Origin: Bidens hawaiensis
Lineage: Eukaryota; Streptophyta; Magnoliopsida; Asterales; Asteraceae
Reading direction: 5' to 3'
NCBI GenBank assembly: GCA_021521415.1
Contig: JAIQDT010001130.1
Coordinates: 1-64,000, forward strand
DNA length: 64,000 nt
Shown here piece after piece: positions 33,225 to 43,684 of the stretch (positions are counted from its first letter, which is position 1; the number at the start of each line of letters is the position of its first letter). The translations under genes were made by a program, and so were the position numbers. Under the pieces are notes generated by a model. It saw nothing but the letters and a program-made list of their open reading frames with translations. It was not told where the DNA came from and made no database searches.

Positions 33225-35118
33225 CATCCCCACACTTATCTTTTGCTTGCCTTCAAGTAAAACTCTAAAGCAAACATCAACCGCCATCATAGGTCAACCA
33301 ATTATCACCATTAATACTAGCAAGGTTTAAGGTCATACCCAATTTCCCAAGCTGACACTTTCTAGATTGACAACCCACAAAAATCAAGTTAATGCTACAA
33401 TAAAACCCTAGAATCGCCCAGACAAGTATACTTTGTTTCCAGTTAGGGCATACATGTTCACACCCCTCACACTATCAACACTCCACTCGGTTTAATATTT
33501 GAACTGATAAAAGATGTGCCAGTATATGTCTCTGCCCTCAAAATACCTAATATGAGTTACAACTTAATATGCTTGCAAGTCAGTCTTATCTCCACCCATT
33601 AACTACCGGTTGCATAAAGACTCGGACTAAGGTTTTGCTGAGGCTTAGGTTTGGGTGCGGATTAGGCATATTTAGTGACTCAAGTGGATGAAACCCAGTT
33701 AAACAAACCAATATACAGACTCACAAATACAAACGAATTAGATACAAAATCAACTACTATTTACATACTCAACTGCTAATAACAACTGGAATACTGAACT
33801 GATAACTTCTTTTTGTCTTTTTTTTAGACATCAATAATAACTGAAATGACTGATAATTACAACTCAGAACTTGACAACTTTACAACTCGGCTGGCTAAGT
33901 ACAACTCGATAACGAACTGGATTTCATCACACGGGTAAAAATAAAATAAAGGCCAAGACTGAAATGGTGCGTAATGTTCAGTTTAACAAACGAAAAAGGA
34001 ATATGGTCCAAACGGGCTCCTAGGGGATAATGTCGGGTAAGAAATTTATTTAGTAAGGAAAATATGTACGGAATTGGTTTTCTAAAGTCCTAATCTCCAT
34101 ACAGGTGGTGGTATTAAGATCTCGAAAAGCATGTGACAAGCAAGTTCTAAATCTGTAAAAGCATGTGATAACTTCTTTTTGTCTTTTTTTTAGACATCAA
34201 TAATAACTGAAATGACTGATAATTACAACTCAGAATTTGACAACTTTACAACTCGGCTGGCTAAGTACAACTCGATAACGAACTGGATTTCATCACACGG
34301 GTAAAAATAAAATAAAGGCCAAGACTGAAATGGTGCGTAATGTTCAGTTTAACAAACGAAAAAGGAATATGGTCCAAACGGGCTCCTAGGGGATAATGTC
34401 GGGTAAGAAATTTATTTGGTAAGGAAAATATGTACGGAATTGGTTTTCTAAAGTCCTAATCTCCATACAGGTGGTGGTATTAAGATCTCGAAAAGCATGT
34501 GACAAGCAAGTTCTAATTCTGTAAAACATACCGGTTTCCCTCAGTAAATGACAAGACATGTTTTATATCTATTATATACTATGTGTATTAAGTATAGGGG
34601 CTAATCTCACAATATGTTTGGAAATATGGGCTGCCGATATGAAACATGTATACCCGTCCCCTTGACTTGTTATCCCGGCCTAAACGATTCCATTTTCCAA
34701 CTTCTCATTTTAAAAAACATTTGTCAGGAAAACTATCGAGAAGCTAAAAAACCAACCATGACCAAAAACCTCTAACTTGGCATTAATATCAATAAGTGAC
34801 AGTTAACAACTTAAGCTTCTGAATACTGTTCGAGGTACTATCAGGCTAAAATTTTTCAATTTTCCCCCATCTCCACACTTGAGGTTGACATTGTCCTCAA
34901 TGTTAAAATAATAAAAACAATTAATAATCATTTGGGGGATAGGGTTGAACTGACAGTTTGACCACTTAAAAACTCGGTTTAATATCTGGACTATCAACAC
35001 TCCACTCGGTTTAATATCTTGACTGACAAAAGATATGCCAGTATATGTCTCTGCCCTCAAAATACCTTATATGAGTTAAAACTTAATATGCTTGCAAGTC
35101 AATCTTATCTCAAGCCAG
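33225..35118 (-). mobile_element. Truncated internal region of element E (minus strand)
   Basis: Extends from the polypurine tract into non-coding 3' UTR-like DNA. A second TTGAGGACAATGTCAACC...GTGGAGATGGGGG block occurs on the minus strand near 34900-34860. No pol domain is present, and the other LTR and right TSD are missing, so the element is truncated where Y resumes at about 35119. A repeat of about 120 bp (from CAACACTCCACTCGG to GCTTGCAAGTCA) occurs at both 33473-33590 and 34995-35110. Confidence 0.55.
33801..34532. repeat. 366-bp tandem duplication, nearly identical copies
   Basis: 33801-34166 and 34167-34532 differ at only a few positions (for example GAACTTGAC/GAATTTGAC and TTTAGTAAGG/TTTGGTAAGG). 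The junction lies in a AAAGCATGTGA word that also occurs nearby at the end of the unit, suggesting a short-homology event. This is one of the youngest changes in the window. Confidence 0.9.
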
Positions 35119-35163
35119 TGATTTGTGAAGATGCGAGACACGGTTTGACAAAGTTGATATCAC

Positions 35164-35177
35164 AAGGCAAGGGGTGA
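35164..35177 (+). promoter_or_regulatory. Polypurine tract of Y
   Basis: AAGGCAAGGGGTGA directly before the 3' LTR. Confidence 0.65.
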
Positions 35178-35178
35178 T

Positions 35179-35554
35179 TGTAGGTTAAATGTATTGTGGT
35201 GTTAATAATTAAAGTGGGGGAGAAATCCGGACACGAGACGAGAGCTTCGGTGCACGAGTTTAGCTTCAACGGGGGAAAAGATCTTCTAGAAGATTTTATT
35301 TGGCTATAAATAGGACTTTACTAGTCATATGTATGTGTGTTTTTAATGGTGTAAATCACCCACCCAATGGGATATCACCTTGGGTGGGGTCGGTTCGTTT
35401 AATCTATTTCATCATTTTATACCAGAAGTGAAATCGTTCATAATCTATATGTTCTTTATATTATTTGTTTGGTCGTTTGATTTCACCGCACCTATCTCGA
35501 TCGTTTATCATAAACAAAATCTGTTCGTTGCCGGATCCTGTTTCGGGACCTACA
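35179..35554 (+). repeat. 3' LTR of element Y
   Basis: Matches the split 5' LTR from TTAATAATTAAAGTGGG to CGGATCC. The 5' copy has about 25 extra bases after its TGTA start. Confidence 0.85.
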
Positions 35555-36041
35555 AAATTCAGTTTTCTGCCTATTATTTAAATTCAGAGTATTCGATAGA
35601 TATTCAAAGTCAAGAGGTCAAAGTCAAAGGCTTAATTTGTTGGGTCAAGGTCAAGGGCTAACATATTGGAGTAGTTTCCAACACTTGTTTAGAATAAGTA
35701 AGCATATGATCATATCTTTATGAATGTCTTGTTTTATTTTAATTGTCAAGTTCATCTTGTATTCGGAGACTTATCATCTCGAATTGGTTAAATCAGAGAC
35801 TAGCCCTTCTCAAATAGAGCCAACTATCTTTTTATTTCAATAAATAAAAATATTTCAACTTTTGGATTCTATCATATACATGTAACTTAATATTTGGTAG
35901 TTTAAATTGAAACACTATGTTAGTATAAGTTATTAGTTATGTCGTGTTACATATATTGTTAATTTAAAATTAGTGATATTATGATTAAATACAACTCAAC
36001 CGTAACACTATGTTAGATTTAGTTATTACCTACATACTTAA

Positions 36042-36333
36042 GAGCATTCTCAGCAGCTCCTCTATAATTATGTGAGATCAATCTCTAAATTTTTTAGAGA
36101 AATGTAAGTGGTTGTGAGTGGAGTAGAGATAAACATTTAAAGAAGTGAGTGAATTTGGAGGAACACTGTTCATCAACTATTTATTTTTTAACATATTTGA
36201 AACTGGTTGTGAGTTGATGAGAGAAAAAAGTTAATGATAAAGATCAAAAAAAGTATTATTTAATTGTATATGAGGGAGAAAATATAGTGTTTTTAGTGTA
36301 ATTATATAGATAGAGAAGCTGCCAAGAATGCTC
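36042..36333. mobile_element. MITE with 23-bp TIRs and TSD TAA
   Basis: Ends GAGCATTCTCAGCAGCTCC and the inverse of GAGCATTCTTGGCAGC. The TSD is TAA (36039-36041 and 36334-36336). Length 292 bp. Related DNA lies inverted at 52222-53003. Confidence 0.8.
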
Positions 36334-36799
36334 TAAGGAATACGATTTGTGTGTTGGGGGGAGGGGGGGTCCTGTGAAGAAAACAATTTATCTATGGTGA
36401 CATAAAAGGATTAAAATGTGAGGTTGAGATATTTGGGATCATGTGAAGTTTTAGTGAAGTTTGAGTTTTCATCAATGTTATTTGTTATGGTTTGTAAAGT
36501 CTATCGACAATTAACATGACAACACGAAAAATATATATGGTTATCAACTTATCATAAGAAAGGATGTTTTTTTTTCTACACTATATATATAAAAGACTAA
36601 AATACATTATTGGTGTTTCGGCTTATATTAAACGAATCGGCACTTAAACTATAAGCGATTTCTTTAAACTATAAAAATACAAAAGCCACTTTTTATGAAA
36701 GGATTTTTCATACATGTAGTGATCCTTTTCACCGATTGATGCAACACATTCTATAAAAACGAAACACGAACCCTAATACGTAATACCGTAGGAAGCTAT

Positions 36800-37503
36800 T
36801 GTTGGATATTGTGGACCGGTTTGGTTAAATCAATACGGTCGACCGAGTTATGACCCGTAAGAGTTACACCTTGGGTAACGAACATAAAATCCGTTTAAGT
36901 TAGTTAATCGTTATTGACATATAATAACGAGATAGTAATGTATTAATAAACATGGACCGGGCTTTTGAGTTAGAGATGGGCTTGGTGGCCCGGTTAGGAT
37001 TAACTAGCATATTATTTTATCTAGTTAACCTAATAAAGGAGGCTAATCATAAGATAGCCCTAGCCACCAAAAGAGTTCTCTCTCAACTCACCCCACCGCC
37101 GCCGCCGATCACCGCCGCCGCAAGCAGCTTCACCTCCGTCGCCACCCCCTATCCGCCACTAACCTCATCTGTCGATGTCGCTGCTACCGTGCACCGCCAC
37201 TATCGGGGTTTCGTCTCATTTCGTCACCAAGAAAAGTTCTTTAACTCTCGGTGTCTCAACCAGTTATTCATTAACCAAGGTATAACTTATCTCATCGATA
37301 GTTAAATTATAAATTGTTTATTTTTCCACGTTCGTATGGTTTTGTAATTGGATTCTGTCGGGTTTTGTTTTGGTATTGATTACTCATTCTATTCCGCAAC
37401 GTTTTATATTAATTAACCGGAATAAATAATTTACTAACTTTTATCGAAACTTGTTTTTTGATAAGAAAAAAAAAGTTTGACTAATCACCACTGAAACCCA
37501 ACA
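36800..37503 (+). repeat. 5' LTR of the copia element
   Basis: 704 bp, starts TGTTGGATATTGTGG and ends CTGAAACCCAACA. A frame starting at 36952 (MDRAFELEMGLVARL) occurs in both LTRs because they are copies, not because it is a gene; in the 3' LTR a poly-C run replaces part of its CCG-rich stretch. Confidence 0.95.
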
Positions 37504-37504
37504 G

Positions 37505-37517
37505 TGGTATCAAAGTC
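37505..37517 (+). promoter_or_regulatory. Primer-binding site of the copia element
   Basis: TGGTATCAAAGTC, a slightly mutated initiator tRNA-Met complement, one base behind the 5' LTR. Confidence 0.85.
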
Positions 37518-38880
37518 TTGGTTACAGCGTACGAGTCGGTACCGCTCTTTTAATCGGAATTAGAACACAAGCTTTAACTAGTTTTAAAGTTTTTGATCTA
37601 ATTGATTTTTAAGGCAACTTTATATTTTTGGTCAAAATTTTGTTTATTTTGTTTGACCAGAAGCTTGCCTGATTTATTGTGTGATTGTTATAAAATATGT
37701 AAATCTGGCTCGACCTTGTTCTGTGGTTGTTTGTGTTAATTTGGTTTTTGTTTTATGGTTTTGGCCATATTTACTTTGTAAATATTGTATTTCTTTTATA
37801 AATAATGTAATAAACGAAGACCCAAAGACAAAGACCTAGGAAGCTAAACAGGAATCACAAAGTCAGTGGGAGTTGCTTAAGACAACAATTGGATGCACTC
37901 AACTCCATCCTTGTGGTTGTTTGTGTGTTATGACCATGTGACCCGTTTGGTCTTGCTATTAGGCTCTAGCAAGATCGAACAATTTTGGCCATGTTGATTT
38001 ACATATTTCTATTGCTTTTGTGGTTGCTTGTATTTTATAAATGTTATATCATAACCGATCTCATATCAGTATATATATATATATATATATATATTAAAAG
38101 GAGTTTTACAACTTAGCAAATTTCATTATAAAACAAATAATAATCAATTAGTTTTTGCAAATTAAACTAAATTTAATTTTCAAACTCTTATAACTTAATA
38201 GATTTTCTATTAACTTAAAATTGGTTATATATCTCAAGACAAACTTAGTTTTAATAGGTTATTAAAACCAAGTGTCCTGAGAGATAAAACAGTTCGTCAT
38301 ATTGTATTGATAAAATACATTAAAAATTGGATTTTGCTTTATTTGGTAAATATTAAAATTAAATCCCATATATTACATCAATAGTCTATGTCATCCTACT
38401 ATAAGTTACACTTGAGGCATACTGCAAAACTTCAATTGTTTGGAGCCACAACACCTTACTTGATTTGTAGCCTATCCCTCCAAGGTGCAAGGGTTTCGTT
38501 AACACATCCAGCCCTTTCACAAGTAGTTGTACTAGGGCGACTATTACTTTACTCTTCTGTTGCGTGTCACAGCCGTCTTGAGACTAAGGTGCGCATAGAT
38601 GAGGCTAAACGTATCTAATTAGACTAGTGTTGTCTTAAAAGGCCTCATACCCGAGAGTTGTACTTATCCACAATTGGCAATCGGTTTCAATCTACCTAAC
38701 CACTTACTAATGTTGTGTACTATAGCTGTCATTACTAACTGGAAGCCATTTCTCGAAATTCCTTCTCTATTCTTGTAACTGGGTCATTAATAAAAGGATC
38801 TAAATCATCGAAAATACTAATAATTTATCTTTTGCTTATTAAATAAATGCCAACTGATAAGAACTCCTTTTTCACTATCA
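37518..38880 (+). other. Leader of the copia element
   Basis: About 1.36 kb between PBS and gag without coding motifs. Contains a (TA)n run at about 38070-38094. Confidence 0.6.
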
Positions 38881-38885
38881 AAACC

Positions 38886-39660
38886 ATACTTGAGAATGAA
38901 AAGTTGAATGGCACCAACTTTCTTTAATGGCACCACAATCTGAGACTTGTTTTCGTAATGGAAAAGAAGCTCAACGTTCTTGAAGGACCAGTTCCAACAG
39001 AGCCTAAAAACACTACAGCTGCTGCCAGAAGAACTCTTGAAAATCATAAAAGGACTCTGTAGAAGTCACCTGTATTACGCTAGCCACCATGTCTTCTGAG
39101 CTTGCCAAGCGCTTAGAGGATTTAGGTGCATATGAGATGCTTGAGCAACTCAAGGGCATGTTCCAGAAACAAGCCCGCCAAGAGTGCTTCGACACCATGA
39201 AACAACTAATTAGTTGTAGAAGGAACAAGAATCCTTTGTTAGTGCGCATGTCGTTAAGATGAAATGTTACATCGACCAACTGAAGAAACTTGATTATCCC
39301 CTATCAGATGAAATGGCAGCAGACTTCATCTTGAACTCTCTCATTAACTCCTACGACCAGTTTGTAATGAATTTCAATATGAATGCCTGGGTGAAGACAG
39401 TGTCGGTGCTTCATGGAATGCTCAAAACGGCTGAAATGAATATTCCAAATAAAACTAATCAAGTTCTAATGGTTAGAAATGTTGGTGTCAAGAAGAGCAA
39501 CCCCAAGAAAATAGGTTATAACAGCAAAGGCAATCAAAAGGTTACTATTGCTGCCACACAGCCACCAACACTAATAAGCAAGTTGAAAAACCACCACTAC
39601 CGCATCATAAGAGCGTTAGTGCTTTGAATTCAACAAGACATGGCACTAAAAATGTAACTG
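38886..39660 (+). pseudogene. copia gag (UBN2-type) remnant
   Basis: The N-terminal part shows ENEKLNGTNF near 38892, typical of the start of plant copia gag, then breaks. From 39259 a frame of 122 codons is intact and covers the second half of gag: YIDQLKKLDYPLSDEM, FILNSLINSYDQFVMNFNMN and ELHGMLKTAE-like HGMLKTAEMNIPNK. The expected CCHC zinc knuckle behind it is not recognisable. At least one frameshift and several stops separate the two halves, so no capsid protein can be made. Confidence 0.8.
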
Positions 39661-39739
39661 CCCAAGTACCTGGCCAAACTGAGACAAAAGAGGGCCATTG
39701 GTGAATGCTCCTGTTTGTGGTATTTCTATTTGCGTTATT

Positions 39740-40098
39740 GAAGTTTCACTGTTTCCAGCAGCATAGGGGTATTTGATACTGGATGTGGTTACCAAATCGT
39801 TAATGTCATGTAGGAACCTGAAAACTGAAAGAAGCTGAAACAAGGTGACATGGAACTCATCGTTGGTGATGGTAAGAGAATTCCAGTTCTTAAGACTGAA
39901 ACACATCATTTTCTTTGTCCATCTAGCCTGGTAGTTACTTTGAATAACTGTTTGTTTGCACTTGGATTGTCCAGAAACATTATTTCAGTTTCGTTACTTT
40001 TTGAACAAGGATTTAAGTATGCTTTTAATGGTATTACTATTTCTACCTACATGAATGATGTATTTTATTTCGAGGCTAAACCTCGAAATGTTATTTAG
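39740..40098 (+). pseudogene. copia aspartic protease remnant
   Basis: The catalytic DTG triad is visible at 39775-39783 within VFDTGCGYQIVN. A later frame from 39850 (MELIVGDGKRIPVLKTE, LNNCLFALGLSRNIISVS) is the usual C-terminal protease region leading to the GAG-pre-integrase domain. A stop lies between DTG and this part. Confidence 0.8.
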
Positions 40099-40149
40099 GA
40101 GATTGATGTTCAAATAAGCAATAGCGTATATAATCTTTCAAAACGCGTC

Positions 40150-40693
40150 AGGACTGGCATTAATGATACATTTCTATGGCATTGCCGACTTGGTCACGTA
40201 AGCAAGACACGAGTTAAGAGACTCCAATCCGAAGGGATTCTTGAATCCACGGGACCGAATACTTTTGACGACTGCGAATCTTGGTTAGCTGGCAAACTCG
40301 CTAAAGACTCCTTCACCATATAAGTGAACGAGTAAAGGATCTACTAAGACTCATACAACTGATGTTTGCGGCCCTTTCAGAACCATGTCTAGAAATCATG
40401 AAAGATACTTTGTTTCTTTTATTGACGGTTACAGTCGATATGCTTATGTCTATCTTACGAAACACAAGCATAAAACTTTTGAAAGGTTCAAGGGTTTTCA
40501 AAACGAAGTGAAAAACCAACTTGGTAAAACAACTAAAATAATTTGATCAGATCGAGGTGGATAATATCTCAGCTCGGAGTTCATCAGTCATCTAAAAGAG
40601 TATGGAACTTTTTCACAACTCACTCCACCTGACACACCCCAACATAATGGTGTAGGTAAGATGAGAAATCAAACCTTGCTAAACATGGCCTGA
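40150..40693 (+). pseudogene. copia pre-integrase and integrase, first part
   Basis: LWHCRLGHVSKTRVKRL (40174 on) is the GAG-pre-integrase motif; the second cysteine pair of the HHCC finger is partly lost. Integrase core follows: TTDVCGPF, with the first catalytic Asp at 40361; FIDGYSRYAYV; and SDRGG, with the second Asp near 40541-40557. In NGVGKMRNQTLL the usual catalytic Glu is a Lys (codon 40658-40660). A TGA follows just behind at 40691, then the Cassandra LTR splits the domain. Confidence 0.85.
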
Positions 40694-40698
40694 TCGAT

Positions 40699-40967
40699 TA
40701 TTACACCCTAGGCAAATCCCACATCGGCCGTGGACAAGAGAGATCCTTGGTTCATAAGTAAATCTTCTGCCTCTTAAATCACCAACGCGTTTTGGGCTTA
40801 ATGGTAGTGGGTGAGAGGAGAGCTCCACAGTTAAGCGTGCTCAGGTGGGAGTAGTAGCAGGATGGGTGACCTCCTGGGAAGTTTTCACCTGGGCAACCAA
40901 AAACAAATCCGTGAGCTCTTCGTGGCAAATCGGACAATATTGGTAGTGCGAGGGGCCGGATGTTACA
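40699..40967 (+). mobile_element. Cassandra-type solo LTR with 5S rRNA sequence, exact TSD TCGAT
   Basis: Begins TATTACACCC (TG changed to TA) and ends CCGGATGTTACA. The TSD TCGAT lies at 40694-40698 and 40968-40972. Length 269 bp. The middle part is the 3' half of plant 5S rRNA. This is the layout of Cassandra TRIM elements, whose LTRs carry 5S-derived Pol III promoters. Only one LTR remains, inserted into the integrase of the copia element. Confidence 0.95.
40824..40883 (+). promoter_or_regulatory. 5S rRNA-derived segment with Pol III internal promoter boxes
   Basis: CACAGTTAAGCGTGCTC (box A region) and GGATGGGTGACCTCCTGGGA (box C region and beyond) match plant 5S rRNA in order and spacing. 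It is part of the Cassandra LTR, not a complete 5S gene. Confidence 0.9.
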
Positions 40968-40972
40968 TCGAT

Positions 40973-41737
40973 GATGTGTAGAACTAACTTGCCTCACTCC
41001 TTTTGGAGTTTTGCCCTTATGACCGCCCCCCTGAATTGTCAATCTAGCTCTGACTAAAAAGGCAAACAAAACCCCAATGAGATATGGCATGGGCGTAAAC
41101 CCAATGTGTCTTACCTTAGAGTATGGGGATGTGATGTGTATGTCACTGGTGATTCTAATGACAAGCTCGATCCTCGCGGCGTAAATATGTTTTCGTCAGA
41201 TAGTATAACCAAAGCAGATATTATTTTTTCCATTTTGATAAAAATGTGATTTCTATAAAAAGGAATGGTCACTTCCTCGAGAAGGAAATTCTCGATCGAG
41301 GAACTAGAAATAATATTGTCGATCTTGAAGAAATTCGAGGACCACAAACAACCGTTGAGGAAGTCAGAAGTCTGATCAACAAGATGTTGTCGCTAATACA
41401 TCATAAATAAACATGAGCGTTCGTAGATGTAGTAGGACTCGCAAAGAACCAAATAGATACCTATGGCATCAAGATAGTCCCGAAGTCCTATTAGAAGCTG
41501 AATCTAATGACAAACCTGCTAACTGCAAATCTGTTGTCTTAGATCTTGAATCTGAGAAATTGTAAGAGGCCATGAACACTGAGATGCAATCTAGGCATGA
41601 AAATCAAGTCTGGAACTTGATTGAGCTACTCCCCCCCCCCCCAAAGAAAAACCGACATTCATGGAAATGTACAAACCTATTAAGCACGGGTAGTTGTGAA
41701 AGGTTTTACTCAAACTCAGGGTATAGACTATGATGAA
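40973..41737 (+). pseudogene. copia integrase C-terminal part and start of RT
   Basis: Continues the integrase (LPHSFW-type, then NPNEIWHGRKPNVSYLRVWGCDVYV), then a linker, and reaches the start of reverse transcriptase: LELD near 41610-41624, then FTQ/LKLRV and GIDYDE-type coding up to 41737. A 12-base poly-C run (41631-41642) and several stops break it. The next solo LTR starts in the DYDE codons. Confidence 0.75.
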
Positions 41738-43679
41738 TGTAACACCCACAAAATTTTGGTACAAATTTGACAAGTTTATAACAGTTAAAAGACTAAATAT
41801 TAATGAGATAAGTAATGGGAAATATTTGGTAAAGAAAAGAAAGCATTTTTATGCTAAGGAAATAAGTAAGGAAAACTCCATCCCACATGGAAAGTAGGAA
41901 AGAAATGAAATCACTTTATAAGGAAGGAATTGTCCATGGAAATGTTCTTGTATGGCTAACCACTCTTACTAGTCCTAGCAGAGGGTGCGAAGCACCCGAC
42001 TCGCACGCGCACGGGCTCTGGCATGGGCACGGGCTCGGATGAAGGGCGATGGGCGCAATGTGGCGCTTTGATGGCGCACTTTGCACTTCGCACACTTGCA
42101 TCGCCGCGAGCCGCATAAGGGCCGCTTTAGTATTTTTGAGCTATGATCAAGATGTGACAAGCTACCAAAGACCAGGGACTGAAAATGAAATTTTAGCATC
42201 TTCGCGATACGCGAAGATGAGAAGAAAGGCAACTTCGCGATACGCGAAGATGCAGGACACGTCACGGGACACGTGTCAGACCGGAGTGACACGTGGCGAC
42301 ACGTGGCAAGCCTACGATGACTCACCTAGGCTAGTGCGCCTTCGCGATACGCGAAGCAGCTTCTCGATACGTGAAGATGGACGGATTCAGGCTATAAACA
42401 GGCAGCCATGGGATGAAGCTCCCATCACATCACACTCACATCATACCTCGGTTTTTGTGCCAAAATCCCGTCATTTCCAATACGCTCATTGTCTAGAAGT
42501 ATGTGCAAGTAGGAGCGCTACCCACGTAAAGTTTAAGCATTTCATAGATAAGCCATACAAGGTAGGGGTTCTGCCCAATTATTTTATTATATATGGCTTA
42601 GACCCTAGTCGGGGGTATAATCTATACCTTGATCAAATAATAAGTGAAATGTAGCTTTCATAAGATAAGATTATGAATAAAATATTATTCTTTATTATAA
42701 AGATATATCTTATGGATGAAGAAATGAAATATATATACGTTTCTTCATGATAAGAAAACGTAGTATATAAATGTTTTATAAAATGAAATGAATATCAAGG
42801 TAAAGGTTATGCAAATAGACTTAAGGTCTAAAGCTAGATCATAGATCTAGTTATTTATAGAACGTTATTCTCGTACTATAGGTCCGAGATAAAGATCAGA
42901 CATCTGTTGGTGAGAAATCTTGATATCACAAACGGAGAATACGTCCAAACCTTTTTATAGTGTGAAATGTTTTATGACGTGAATACGTCTATGTACTGTA
43001 TATTTTGAAAAGATATTTACTCTTTAAAACTATGGACTGTTATCCATATGTAAAAGAGTTATGGAAATAATTGCATGAGGGTTGGTTCAAATCCTCTAAA
43101 ACGTTTTGATACAAAGTAGTACTAAACACTCAGACTAAAATACACGTGTGTCTGGATCCTTACATATATGTACTGTAGTGGGCACACTACAGACATACTG
43201 ACCACGAGGCAAGTGACTGTCTCTATGGGCGAGTGAAGTCCAATTATATGGTTTGTGCGTATGTTTAGTTCCGATGAGATGGAATTGAGACCCACTGAGT
43301 CGTTGAACGCTATTGGTGTTGTGTCATAACGAATTGTGAAAAACTTTTTGAGTCAGCGTGTTCACCAGCATATAGCTGACGTATTTTGAAACTGTTTTCG
43401 GGTAACCAAGAGTAAGGTATAGAGAAGAATATGCCAGTGGAGATAGAAGATCACTAGACATATAATACAGCTGGTGGCTCAGCTAACTTTGTAATGAAGC
43501 ATATATATTAAACTTGTTTTTTTTACAAGTAATTTTGTAAACAAACAAGGGTATTTAATTCCCTCTTGTTATGAAAGTAAATATTTTAAATTAACATTTT
43601 CCGCTGCAAACTTTGATAAATTGTCAGAAACGGCACCAACTGTGAGTCACGCGCCTAGGCACGAAGGCAGGGTGTGACA
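41738..43679 (+). mobile_element. Solo LTR A (gypsy type) inside copia RT, exact TSD ATGAA
   Basis: Starts TGTAACACCCACAAAATTTT and ends GCAGGGTGTGACA. The TSD ATGAA lies at 41733-41737 and 43680-43684. Length 1942 bp. The TATA box GCTATAAAC is at 42391-42399. Four CGCG hairpins lie just upstream of it. No internal domains are attached. Related in its 3' part to the minus-strand LTR at 21296-25925. Confidence 0.9.
42197..42376. repeat. Four CGCG-ATA-CGCG hairpins in solo LTR A
   Basis: Units at 42197-42219 (10-bp arms CATCTTCGCG/CGCGAAGATG), 42233-42249 and 42340-42356 (CTTCGCG-ATA-CGCGAAG) and 42360-42376 (CTTCTCG-ATA-CGTGAAG, one mismatch). All have loop ATA. They end about 15 bases before the TATA box. 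Several CACGTGTC/CACGTGGC words lie between units 2 and 3. Confidence 0.9.
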
Positions 43680-43684
43680 ATGAA

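Larger units (their letters stand above)
26123..35554 (+). mobile_element. LTR element Y, non-autonomous, inserted in the 3' LTR of X
   Basis: The 5' LTR (26123-26380 plus 29319-29468) is split by solo LTR C. The 3' LTR is 35179-35554. Ends are TGTAAGG/TGTAGG and ACCTACA. The TSD is ATATT (26118-26122) versus AAATT (35555-35559), and the uninterrupted X LTR has GTATT at the same point. A PBS (29471) and a polypurine tract (35164-35177) are present. Without inserts the internal part is about 1.4 kb with no gag-pol, only short broken frames and GATGATG-rich DNA, so Y is a small LARD-like element dependent on other elements. Confidence 0.85.
20338..35874 (+). mobile_element. LTR element X (outermost), split by nested insertions
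   Basis: The 5' LTR is 20338-20720 (383 bp). The 3' LTR is 26056-26122 plus 35560-35874 (382 bp in total), split by element Y. LTRs start TGATAGAAACCTGG and end (in the 3' copy) TTCTATCA. The TSD is GATAC (20333-20337) versus TATAC (35875-35879), one mismatch. Without insertions the internal region is only about 705 bp (20721-21295 plus 25926-26055), so X is a short non-autonomous element. The PBS at 20722 and the TTGAGGACAAG word before the 3' LTR suggest relation to Tat/Athila-type gypsy elements. Confidence 0.8.

Noticed and set aside
35380..35661. 93-codon plus-strand frame
   Set aside because: It spans the 3' LTR of Y into the LTR of X and is a chance frame across an insertion boundary.
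36952..37305. 117-codon frame repeated at 46007-46285
   Set aside because: It lies in the two LTRs of the copia element; the repetition reflects LTR duplication, and the frames diverge around a poly-C run.
40824..40883. Possible independent 5S rRNA gene or pseudogene
   Set aside because: The exact TSD and LTR termini around it show it is part of a Cassandra-type LTR.
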